A stretch of 11,074 nucleotides of DNA from Haloferacaceae archaeon. Lineage in GTDB: Archaea; Halobacteriota; Halobacteria; Halobacteriales; Haloferacaceae. The notes under the pieces were generated by a model that was not told where the DNA came from, searched no databases, and was given only the letters and a program-made list of their open reading frames with translations. Location: contig PWFE01000164.1 of assembly GCA_003554115.1 (NCBI GenBank), forward strand, positions 1 to 11,074, read 5' to 3'. Positions 5,719-11,074 of this stretch are shown one piece after another. Both the position numbers and the translations under genes were made by a program. The first letter of the stretch is position 1. Each line of letters begins with the position of its first letter.

Positions 5719-6405
5719 ATGCACCAGACGTTCGTCGACCTGTTGGAAGAAAACCGTACACACGCTGCCGAATTCGACACAAAGTTCGATCACTGTCAAG
5801 ACTCTCAGCAGCCCGAAGCAGTCACGATCTGCTGTTCGGATTCGCGTGTGCTGCAGGACCACATCTGGAACAACGACCAGCCGGGTCGGCTGTTTACGGC
5901 GGGCAACATCGGCAACCGCGTCGTCCAACAGCATGACGGCGAGTCGGTTGTCTCCGGCGACGTGCTGTATCCGATAGCACACACCAGCACCGAAACCGCG
6001 GTCGTGATGGGTCATACTGGCTGTGGGGCGGTCACCGCAACCTACGACGCGCTGTCGTCGACCGACGGGCTCGACGAACCGCCGGGCATCGACCACTGTC
6101 TGGACCTACTGAAACCACACATCAAACCCGCACTTGAACTGCTGGACGACGACCTCGAACGCAGCGAGGCAGTCAACCGACTCGTCGAGTACAACGTCGA
6201 CCGACAGATCGACTTTTTGATCGCAAGCAACCAGATTCCCGAGAACGTCAACTGTGTCGGCGTTGTTTACGACTTCCAAGACGCCTACTCCGGCAAGCGT
6301 GGTGAGGTGCACGTGATTAACGCCAACGGCGAGACGAACGTCGAGACACTCAAAAACGACCACCCAGAGATCGAATCCCACATCGAACGACTCTGGGAGT
6401 ACTGA
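5719..6405 (+). CDS. Beta-class carbonic anhydrase
   Basis: This protein catalyses reversible CO2 hydration to bicarbonate in the cytoplasm. At 228 aa it fits the beta class. The zinc site is complete: C39 in ICCSDSR, H99 and C102 in GHTGCGA, with the D41/R43 dyad that gates the zinc. GNIGNRV (residues 62-68) and GVVYDFQDAYSG (about 181-192) are further family signatures. No signal peptide is seen. The acidic surface, such as LLDDDLERSE, suits a high-salt cytoplasm. It starts at ATG 5719 with a TATA box at leaderless distance. A stretch of about 30 residues after TGCGAVTA (SSTDGLDEPPGIDHC) is longer than a tight loop; its role is unclear. Bicarbonate supply for carboxylases is the likely function. 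The link to the neighbouring amidohydrolase appears to be position only. Confidence 0.95.
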   Translation: MHQTFVDLLEENRTHAAEFDTKFDHCQDSQQPEAVTICCSDSRVLQDHIWNNDQPGRLFTAGNIGNRVVQQHDGESVVSGDVLYPIAHTSTETAVVMGHTGCGAVTATYDALSSTDGLDEPPGIDHCLDLLKPHIKPALELLDDDLERSEAVNRLVEYNVDRQIDFLIASNQIPENVNCVGVVYDFQDAYSGKRGEVHVINANGETNVETLKNDHPEIESHIERLWEY

Positions 6406-6422
6406 GCCCACCAGTTCACGAG

Positions 6423-6428
6423 TTTATA
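6423..6428 (+). promoter_or_regulatory. TATA box of the EamA transporter gene
   Basis: TTTATA lies about 27 nt before the GTG at 6453. It is one of the cleanest TATA matches in the window and decides the GTG start of the transporter. Confidence 0.65.
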
Positions 6429-6452
6429 CGCGGTGGCTGCCAACAGGCCACT

Positions 6453-7355
6453 GTGAGTACGTACCGAAACGCGGGACTGTTCGTGCTGTTGTCGTTTCTC
6501 TGGGGCAGTTCGTTCATGGCGATTAAAGCGGGCCTTGAGTTCCTGCCACCGGTGTTGTTCGCAGCGGTTCGGTACGACATCGCGGGGATCATACTGCTGG
6601 TGTATGCGGCCTCGACGACCGACTACTGGCGACCCCGAACGCGGGCCGACTGGGTGGTAGTCGCCATCGGATCCGTACTGATTATCGGGCTTTATAACGC
6701 CTTGCTGTTCGTTGGCCAACAGGGCGTCACCAGCGGCGTTGCGGCCATCCTCATCGCGATGAATCCTGTGTTGGCGACCGGCTTTTCGCGGCTTCTGTTG
6801 CCCAGCGAGCGGCTGGGATCTGTCGAGTTGGTCGGACTCACTGCTGGCTTCGTGGGCGTCGGGCTTGTCGCCCGCCCGTCGACCGGCGGGCTTGTTGGGA
6901 GCGACCTCATCGCGCCGGGGTTGATCCTGTCGGCGGCGGCTGCGGTCGCACTCGGCAGCGTGTTAGTTCAGCGCGTCGACAGCGAGTTGCCGACGGTGGG
7001 GACGGTCGCGTGGTCGACTGTCTTCGGCGCGCTGTTGTTGCATCTGTTGAGCGGTGGGCTCCCCGCAGAATCGCTCGCCGATGCCACAATCACCACCGAA
7101 ACAGTGGTCATCGTGGGCTATCTCGCCGTCTTTGCCAGCGCGGTTGGCTATGTGATCTACTTCGATCTGTTGGCACAACTCGGAGCGATTGAGATCAACC
7201 TTGTCTCGTATACGGTCCCGGTGTTTGCGGCGCTCTCGGGGTGGGTTGTGTTGGGCGAGTCGATTGATTGGCTCTCTATTGTCGGCTTTTGTGTGATCTT
7301 TGGCGGATTCGTGCTGTTAAAACACGAAACACTCGGCAACCGGATCGGCCGGTGA
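6453..7355 (+). CDS. EamA-family (DMT superfamily) transporter, 10 TM
   Basis: This 300-aa integral membrane protein belongs to the drug/metabolite transporter superfamily. It has two EamA repeats of five membrane segments each. The first half begins AGLFVLLSFLWGSSFMAIKAGL and contains RYDIAGIILL, the usual helix-3 pattern. The second half begins around residue 155 (LILSAAAAVALGSVLVQRVD) and ends in the helix VGFCVIFGGFVLLKHE. Family members export amino acids, metabolites or drugs, or import small solutes; the substrate cannot be read here. The GTG at 6453 is chosen because TTTATA lies at leaderless distance and the N-terminus is short before the first helix, as is usual. The gene is monocistronic by appearance: both neighbours have their own TATA-like boxes. 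Confidence 0.92.
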   Translation: MSTYRNAGLFVLLSFLWGSSFMAIKAGLEFLPPVLFAAVRYDIAGIILLVYAASTTDYWRPRTRADWVVVAIGSVLIIGLYNALLFVGQQGVTSGVAAILIAMNPVLATGFSRLLLPSERLGSVELVGLTAGFVGVGLVARPSTGGLVGSDLIAPGLILSAAAAVALGSVLVQRVDSELPTVGTVAWSTVFGALLLHLLSGGLPAESLADATITTETVVIVGYLAVFASAVGYVIYFDLLAQLGAIEINLVSYTVPVFAALSGWVVLGESIDWLSIVGFCVIFGGFVLLKHETLGNRIGR

Positions 7356-7384
7356 GTCCATTGAGTGGGTAATAGTGGGCAACA

Positions 7385-7390
7385 CTTATT
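7385..7390 (+). promoter_or_regulatory. TATA-like box of the toxin-antitoxin operon
   Basis: CTTATT lies about 27 nt before the ATG at 7415, which favours that ATG over the in-frame ATG at 7400. No clear operator dyad for autoregulation was seen next to it. Confidence 0.5.
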
Positions 7391-7414
7391 CGGTCGGCGA
7401 TGCGTCTAGTGTGT

Positions 7415-7654
7415 ATGCCCACAGTCGACGCCACAGACCTCCAGACGAACGAAACCGATGACAGAGGTCGAATCTATCTCGGCACTGAGTACGCCAACAA
7501 GCGGGTGACAGTTGCCGTTGTCGAGGTCGAATCCGACGGCCCCGATGAAGAAACGCTGGCTGCGGCCTACCGCGAAGCCGCCGAGAGTGCCGACACGCTG
7601 ACAACGGAGTGGGACGACGCCTCCGAGGAAGCCTGGGACGCACTCGACGAATGA
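7415..7654 (+). CDS. MazE/AbrB-like antitoxin, 79 aa
   Basis: This small, very acidic protein is encoded directly before a MazF-type toxin and overlaps it by 4 nt (ATGA), the standard antitoxin-toxin order. Residues 12-38 (NETDDRGRIYLGTEYANKR then VTVAVVEVE) fit the swapped-hairpin AbrB/SpoVT pattern, in which a GR-I-L turn is followed by paired strands. This would be the DNA-binding and dimerisation part. Residues 44-79 form an acidic helix (EETLAAAYREAAESADT, then WDDASEEAWDAL), the expected toxin-binding tail. It would neutralise the RNase and, as in other TA pairs, probably repress its own promoter. The identification rests mainly on context plus this hairpin pattern. An alternative start at 7400 adds only five residues and would leave the TATA box too close. 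Confidence 0.82.
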   Translation: MPTVDATDLQTNETDDRGRIYLGTEYANKRVTVAVVEVESDGPDEETLAAAYREAAESADTLTTEWDDASEEAWDALDE

Positions 7655-8004
7655 GCGACCGGGTCGACGTTCGGCGCGGCGATGTAGTGATCGTTCGACT
7701 CGATCCCGCAGAGGGTCACGAACTCACAAAAACCAGACCAGCGGTCGTCGTCCAGAACGACACCGGAAACAAAAACGCCAGCACAACGATTGTTGCGCCT
7801 GCGACGGGTACCCACCGTGGGTATCCGTTTGAAGTACTGGTCGAAGCCAACAGTTCTCCGTTTGAAAAAGACTCTTCGATTCGGCTTGATCAACTTCGAG
7901 TTGTTTCTATTGCAACGCGGATTCACGCTGTTGCCGGTAGTCTCGATGCGGAGACAATGGCGGCCGTCGACGATGCACTAAAACTGAGCCTCGGCCTCGA
8001 TTAG
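7651..8004 (+). CDS. mazF: MazF/PemK-type endoribonuclease toxin, 117 aa
   Basis: This is a sequence-specific mRNA interferase of the MazF/PemK/Kid fold. RRGDVVIVRLDPAEGHELTKTRP contains the conserved first strands and the K-x-RP loop. R29, and T52 in APATGTH, fall at the positions of the catalytic Arg29 and Thr52 of E. coli MazF, and RGYPFEVLVE matches the GYPFEV strand of that protein. DSSIRLDQLRVVSIATR is the conserved D-S-x-x-x-x-DQ-R motif. All key residues are present, so the toxin is probably active. The ATG at 7651 overlaps the antitoxin stop and is preferred over an in-frame start at 7609 inside the antitoxin gene. Its TAG overlaps the TAA of the convergent chorismate mutase gene. 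Confidence 0.95.
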   Translation: MSDRVDVRRGDVVIVRLDPAEGHELTKTRPAVVVQNDTGNKNASTTIVAPATGTHRGYPFEVLVEANSSPFEKDSSIRLDQLRVVSIATRIHAVAGSLDAETMAAVDDALKLSLGLD

Positions 8005-8294
8005 CGATTCTGGCGCTGTTCGACCTTGTTCAACTCAATGAGGAGCCGGAACACTGCTTTCACGAGATTGGAGTCGACACCAAAGGCGTCAGCGTTCTCG
8101 CCGGCTCGGGCCATCACTTTGTCCTCTTGGCCCTCGTCGGTCGTCGGCAGATCGTGTTCTGCTTTGACCTCGGCAATGGTGTCGGCCACGTAGGTTCGAC
8201 GCGCGATCAGCTCGACGATCTCGTGGTCGATATCTTCAATTTCCATCCGCAGCTCCTCTAGGGTCATTTCTTCGGGGTTTGGGTTCGTACTCAT
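8001..8294 (-). CDS. Chorismate mutase (AroQ type), 97 aa
   Basis: This protein converts chorismate to prephenate, the branch point to phenylalanine and tyrosine. It is a single all-helical AroQ domain of normal length. The pattern LEELRMEIEDIDHEIVELIARR gives R16 on helix 1 and R32/R33. AEVKAEHDLPTTDEGQE gives K44 and the D53...E57 region. Near the C-terminus, ELNKVEQRQNR gives Q93. These match the chorismate-binding Arg, Lys, Glu and Gln set of the family. It has no fused prephenate dehydratase or dehydrogenase. The ATG overlaps the TGA of shikimate kinase by 4 nt, so the two shikimate-pathway genes are coupled. The stop codon shares bases 8002-8003 with the stop of the convergent mazF gene. 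Confidence 0.94.
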   Translation of the reverse strand: MSTNPNPEEMTLEELRMEIEDIDHEIVELIARRTYVADTIAEVKAEHDLPTTDEGQEDKVMARAGENADAFGVDSNLVKAVFRLLIELNKVEQRQNR

Positions 8295-9199
8295 TGGATT
8301 CGTGCTCCCTCTGTTCGCGTGGTTGTCTCAATAAGCTGTCCATCGCGGTCGGCCCACTGCGCGCGGACCGCCGCCAGTGACGCACTGTCGCCGACGGCCA
8401 CAACGCTCGGGCCAGTGCCTGACAGCGAGACACCCTTGGCGTGGCCCATCGCTTCGACGGCTGGCTCGGTCGAAAAGCCGAGCGCCGCCGAATACGCTAG
8501 GCCGTTGACCGTCATCGCCTCGCCGAAGCGGCCCTCATGTGCCAACTCCTCGACCAACTCGGCCATCTCCGTAATTCGCTGGCAGCGCTCGACGTCAGCG
8601 TCTGCACTGTAAGCGCGCTCAGGTGGCGTCCAGACGAGAACCTCCCAGTTGCGAGTCGACCGCCCCAGCAGTTCGTCGGTGTCGTTGTCAGTCACTACGA
8701 CGCCACCGACCATGCTGGCGGCTGCATCGTCGAACGCACCGGTGATCGTCACCCCCACGTCGCGGGCGGCGTCGACGCCGATCCGACAGGCATCGAGTGC
8801 GGTAATCTCGTCGGCCGCGGTTTCGTGTGGCTCGCCGTCGAGTTCCCACTCACCAGCCGGGTCGACGACTGATACATCGAGTGCATCAAGTGTTGCGAGA
8901 ATCGTGGCGTTAGCCGCGGCACTCGAACTTTTGAGCCCGGCTGCCATCGGCACCTCGCTTTCGGTTCGGACCGTGCCACCCTCGCCGTCACCGAAGCGGT
9001 CGACGACGCGTTCGACACAGCGTTCGATCAGTCGAGTATCACCATCGGGGGCGGCTGCAATTTCGCCAGTGATGGATTCTGCGGTATCGAGTTCGACGGT
9101 GGCTGTCGTGTCGACATCGATACCAAACGCCGCGCCAGTGTGCGTGGCAAGCGCGTTGAGAACGGTTCCGGCACCCGGTGCAGAGGCGACGCCTTTCAT
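8291..9199 (-). CDS. aroK: Archaeal shikimate kinase (GHMP family)
   Basis: This enzyme phosphorylates shikimate at the 3-OH with ATP. Archaea use a GHMP-fold enzyme unrelated to bacterial AroK, and this 302-aa protein fits. ASAPGAGTVLNALATHTGAAFGID at the N-terminus is the first motif. PMAAGLKSSSAAANA (residues 84-98) is the ATP phosphate loop. TGAFDDAAASMVGG (about 153-166) holds the catalytic aspartate region, and GVSLSGTGPSVVAV (256-269) is the third motif. It starts at ATG 9199. On the minus strand TTTTGTA at 9221-9227 lies about 25 nt upstream, giving a leaderless promoter. Its TGA overlaps the ATG of chorismate mutase, so the pair forms an aromatic amino acid operon. Homoserine kinase is a related alternative, but the N-terminal motif and the neighbour favour shikimate kinase. 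Confidence 0.95.
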   Translation of the reverse strand: MKGVASAPGAGTVLNALATHTGAAFGIDVDTTATVELDTAESITGEIAAAPDGDTRLIERCVERVVDRFGDGEGGTVRTESEVPMAAGLKSSSAAANATILATLDALDVSVVDPAGEWELDGEPHETAADEITALDACRIGVDAARDVGVTITGAFDDAAASMVGGVVVTDNDTDELLGRSTRNWEVLVWTPPERAYSADADVERCQRITEMAELVEELAHEGRFGEAMTVNGLAYSAALGFSTEPAVEAMGHAKGVSLSGTGPSVVAVGDSASLAAVRAQWADRDGQLIETTTRTEGARIQ

Positions 9200-9220
9200 A
9201 CGCCTATCGGTGGCAGGCGA

Positions 9221-9227
9221 TACAAAA
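9221..9227 (-). promoter_or_regulatory. TATA-like box of the shikimate kinase operon
   Basis: On the minus strand this reads TTTTGTA, centred about 25 nt before the ATG at 9199. It lies in the 72-bp gap after the membrane-protein gene, so the aromatic operon has its own promoter. Confidence 0.5.
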
Positions 9228-9271
9228 GAGGTGACGGTTCAGGTTGCCGGAAATTGGTGCCGATGTGGAAC

Positions 9272-9736
9272 TTAGTTGAGTGCGGAACTCAACGCCGAAA
9301 TCAGACTACCCATAATCGCTGTCGGGAACCCGGCGATAATCATTGGGAACAGCGCTTGGCCGAACGAAAACGCCTGCTCTGCCTCGGTTCCTTTCGACAG
9401 TATCAGCAGGCCGAGTGCGACAACGCTCATGATATAAAATCCGACGAGACTTCCGGCACCACCGGTAATCAGTGCGATTTTCGGATTCGAAAACACCGAG
9501 CCGAGTAGCCCACCGATCAGAGCCGCCAGAACGGGTCCGAGAAAGAAGATGATTACTGCTGTCTGGAGGTACGAAACCGCGATAAAGATCGGCCCGAACT
9601 CGGCCGCCCCACCAGCATCGGTAATCAGCTGGGATTGGGCCCACGATCCTGAGATGTAGGCGAGTATTCCGAGCACGATACCGAAGACGGCGAAGATCGC
9701 CGTTATAAAGCCAATAGATTGTAGTATGTTTTTCAT
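9272..9736 (-). CDS. Hypothetical membrane protein, about 4 TM, 154 aa
   Basis: This small, very hydrophobic protein is not recognised. Membrane segments are likely at about residues 8-28 (IGFITAIFAVFGIVLGILAY), 48-80, 86-113 (IALITGGAGSLVGFYIMSVV) and 127-150, with several small-residue GG and GxxxG patterns that suit helix packing. The loop at 29-47 is polar, and the loop at 114-125 is charged (SKGTEAEQ). The ATG at 9736 lies 13 bp after the stop of the upstream lipoprotein gene. GAGG overlapping that stop, about 10 nt before the ATG, could serve as a ribosome-binding site, as expected for an internal operon gene. The pairing suggests that the two products act together at the membrane, possibly as a lipoprotein with an anchor or channel; no function can be given. 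Confidence 0.82.
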   Translation of the reverse strand: MKNILQSIGFITAIFAVFGIVLGILAYISGSWAQSQLITDAGGAAEFGPIFIAVSYLQTAVIIFFLGPVLAALIGGLLGSVFSNPKIALITGGAGSLVGFYIMSVVALGLLILSKGTEAEQAFSFGQALFPMIIAGFPTAIMGSLISALSSALN

Positions 9737-9749
9737 GTGTTGTATTCCT

Positions 9750-10928
9750 CTATGGGTTTACCCACGTTCCATCAAGCAGTCCGTTCCAGTCGTCGTCGCG
9801 TTCTTCCCACGCAGTCCGTGAAGGACCGACTGCAAACAGGTACGTTCCAGCACGGATGAGATACGCGTAGATCCGTCTGCCGTCTCGTGAGTACAGCACT
9901 TGGTTCCATGTTTCGTTTCCCCAAGATTCTTCATCTTCGATCTCTTTGTCGGCGGTCACTGACTCGAAGGCCTCGTTCGCAGCAACGAGGTCCTCATACC
10001 GCTGGCCGTAGACATCGAACGAATCGGTGTTTCTGGGATCGACATCTCCGCTGCCGCCGACATCGTGAATCCGAACGTACAGCCGGTATCGGCGGTCGGT
10101 CGACTCCTCGAACGGCTCGAAGTCATCGTCCATCGTTCCAAGCACCCGGAGCGGTGCGCGACCGATCGGATCATATCTGATGCTTCTGGACGAGTCGTTG
10201 ATGACATACACGCCGTAGCCGTCATCATCCCCGTCCGGATGGTGATTTCGCTCGTCGCTTATATACCGGGTTTCGTATAGCTTGTCGCCGCCACCGAACC
10301 AGTCGTACAGCCGATTATCGATCGGGTTCGGAGAGTAGCGTCGACGGAGTGCCGAGGAGGTCGATGCTCCTCGATAGCGGCTTCGAAGATCAGTGAGTTC
10401 TGATTCGACCCGTTCCCAGTCTTCTCGTCGACGAAAACGGTCAATCTCTTCGAACTTCGAGTTGAACCCTCGGTAGTTGTAATGATCCGTAAACTGCGGT
10501 TCGGGAATGTCATTGACCTCACGGGTCACCTCGTCGGCAAACGATTCGACATCCTCCAGTTGATCGGCCTCGATTCTCCCCTCTTCGTCGAGCGTTTCGA
10601 GAAGCGAATCAAGCGCGTCGACGACCTCCCGAATACGACTACGGTGTTCGCGGATCATCTCGTCGTATTCGGTTTCAAACCAGCGGAGCTCCTCGTAGAG
10701 CTCGTCAGTATCCTCGGCAAGTCGTTCGTTGATCGCCTCAACGTCCGGCTCGTCTTCTTCGTCTTCTTCGTCTTCTTCGTCTTCTTCAGCTTCGTCGTCT
10801 GGCTCCTCCGGCTCTTCGGATTGCGGATCCGGATACGTGACGTTCGACCCGGTCGACAGACAGCCAGCAACCCCGGTGCCAATACCGACGCCTGCAATCG
10901 CAAGGTATCGACGACGTGTAGGGTGCAT
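9750..10928 (-). CDS. Tat-exported lipoprotein with acidic repeat stalk, 392 aa
   Basis: The start is ATG at 10928 (MHPTRRRYLAIAGVGIGTGVAGC), 20 codons inside the open frame. It is supported by a Tat signal (RRRYLAIAG) and by TTTATAAT at 10951-10958, about 27 nt upstream. GVAGC is a haloarchaeal lipobox, so C23 should be lipidated and the protein held on the outer face of the membrane. Residues about 36-62 are an almost pure D/E/P stretch made of E-E-D repeats. Residues 64-190 look like a long helical, perhaps coiled-coil region (INERLAEDTDELYEELRWFE, IREVVDALDSLLETL). From about 205 there is a beta-rich domain (YETRYISDE, DGYGVYVINDSS, YRLYVRIHDVGG, IYAYLIRAGTYLFAVGPS). I do not recognise the family. 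It heads an operon with the 4-TM protein. Confidence 0.9.
   Translation of the reverse strand: MHPTRRRYLAIAGVGIGTGVAGCLSTGSNVTYPDPQSEEPEEPDDEAEEDEEDEEDEEDEPDVEAINERLAEDTDELYEELRWFETEYDEMIREHRSRIREVVDALDSLLETLDEEGRIEADQLEDVESFADEVTREVNDIPEPQFTDHYNYRGFNSKFEEIDRFRRREDWERVESELTDLRSRYRGASTSSALRRRYSPNPIDNRLYDWFGGGDKLYETRYISDERNHHPDGDDDGYGVYVINDSSRSIRYDPIGRAPLRVLGTMDDDFEPFEESTDRRYRLYVRIHDVGGSGDVDPRNTDSFDVYGQRYEDLVAANEAFESVTADKEIEDEESWGNETWNQVLYSRDGRRIYAYLIRAGTYLFAVGPSRTAWEERDDDWNGLLDGTWVNP
10752..10787 (+). repeat. Tandem 9-bp repeat, four perfect copies
   Basis: GTCTTCTTC is repeated four times without a mismatch, followed by degenerate copies (AGCTTCGTC). On the minus strand it encodes E-E-D units in the acidic stalk of the lipoprotein. 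The 9-bp unit keeps the reading frame, so slippage would lengthen or shorten the stalk without breaking the gene. Confidence 0.9.
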
Positions 10929-10950
10929 GAATCCGACTGGTCGTTCGTGG

Positions 10951-10958
10951 ATTATAAA
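10951..10958 (-). promoter_or_regulatory. TATA box of the lipoprotein operon
   Basis: On the minus strand this reads TTTATAAT, centred about 27 nt before the ATG at 10928. It is a strong match and rules against the upstream in-frame start at 10988, which would place the promoter inside the coding region. Confidence 0.65.
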
Positions 10959-11025
10959 CCCCGCACCCATAATTATCAGCACTGACAAACAGCGGGCTTT
11001 TTCGGTGCAGGCTCCAAGGGCGGAT

Positions 11026-11074
11026 ATGGCTATTCACAACGACGTTCCTCCGCGCACACTCGGCGTCGAACTCC
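11026..11074 (+). CDS. 5' end of a rightward gene (partial)
   Basis: From ATG 11026 the frame reads MAIHNDVPPRTLGVEL without a stop to the window end. It is divergent from the lipoprotein gene (97 bp between starts). A T-rich GCTTTTTCGG near 10996-11005 lies roughly 25 nt upstream and could be a weak promoter element. Sixteen residues are too few to name the product, and a different start cannot be excluded. Confidence 0.4.
   Translation, partial: MAIHNDVPPRTLGVEL

Noticed and set aside
5291..5977. Long arginine-rich frame across the M20/carbonic anhydrase junction, and similar long frames at 8649-9275 (plus) and 4386-4997 (minus)
   Set aside because: They lie inside well-identified genes, have basic or low-complexity composition unlike haloarchaeal proteins, and have no promoters. 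They are shadows of high-GC coding DNA.
3801..6461. A 14-bp direct repeat, CCACTGTGAGTACG, at 3801-3814 and 6448-6461
   Set aside because: A single shared 14-mer is not far from chance in a window of this size, and the second copy overlaps the start codon of the EamA gene. No further copies or flanking similarity were seen.
7609..7650. Longer start for the MazF-type toxin
   Set aside because: The added residues (GRRLRGSLGRTRR) are a shadow of the antitoxin C-terminus. The ATG at 7651, overlapping the antitoxin stop, gives the normal MazF start.
10929..10988. Upstream start for the lipoprotein
   Set aside because: It would place the strong TATA box inside the coding region and bury the Tat RR motif 25 residues from the N-terminus.
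1..11074. CRISPR array, tRNA/rRNA genes, insertion sequences
   Set aside because: No regularly spaced repeats, no tRNA-like cloverleaf with a CCA-side consensus, and no transposase-like protein or paired terminal inverted repeats were seen on either strand by eye.

Overview
The window is haloarchaeal (class Halobacteria) chromosome. The evidence is the strongly acidic proteins, the many AT-rich boxes lying 24-28 nt before start codons (the layout of haloarchaeal leaderless mRNAs), archaeal-only genes (TFS, a GHMP-type shikimate kinase), haloarchaea-restricted DUF families, a Tat lipoprotein signal, a high count of GTCGAC and few CTAG sites. The genus cannot be fixed from the sequence; GC looks to be about 60 %.

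Layout from left to right. (1) 1-393: the tail of an upstream gene overlaps an unrecognised small protein. (2) 422-1653, minus strand: a DUF5789-like small protein, transcription factor S (tfs), and a 200-aa unknown whose start lies 2 bp after the tfs stop. (3) 1765-2280, plus: a DUF5797-type protein with winged-helix character, convergent with (4) 2309-3745, minus: a Nudix hydrolase followed by a DUF5787-type protein that I read as a possible PD-(D/E)XK nuclease with a wHTH insert and a cysteine cluster. (5) 3746-3979: a 234-bp divergent spacer holding two 15-bp dyads 21 bp apart. A third matching dyad sits at the 3' end of DUF5787. (6) 3980-7355, plus: an S10-like ribosomal protein paralogue, an M20 amidohydrolase of AbgA type, a beta-carbonic anhydrase and an EamA transporter. 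All but the S10 gene have a well-placed TATA-like box. (7) 7415-8004, plus: a MazE/MazF-like toxin-antitoxin pair whose toxin stop codon overlaps the stop of (8) 8001-9199, minus: shikimate kinase and chorismate mutase, overlapping by 4 nt. (9) 9272-10928, minus: a Tat lipoprotein with a D/E-repeat stalk and a small membrane protein in one operon. (10) 11026-end: the start of a further rightward gene.

Most of the window is ordinary core haloarchaeal genome made of short transcription units. The clear accessory element is the toxin-antitoxin pair. I do not see a complete undescribed multi-gene system. The best leads are the DUF5787 nuclease-like reading with its Nudix partner, the family of 15-bp dyads that brackets that operon, and the lipoprotein/membrane-protein pair. 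Assignments to DUF families come from memory of family sequences, not from a search.
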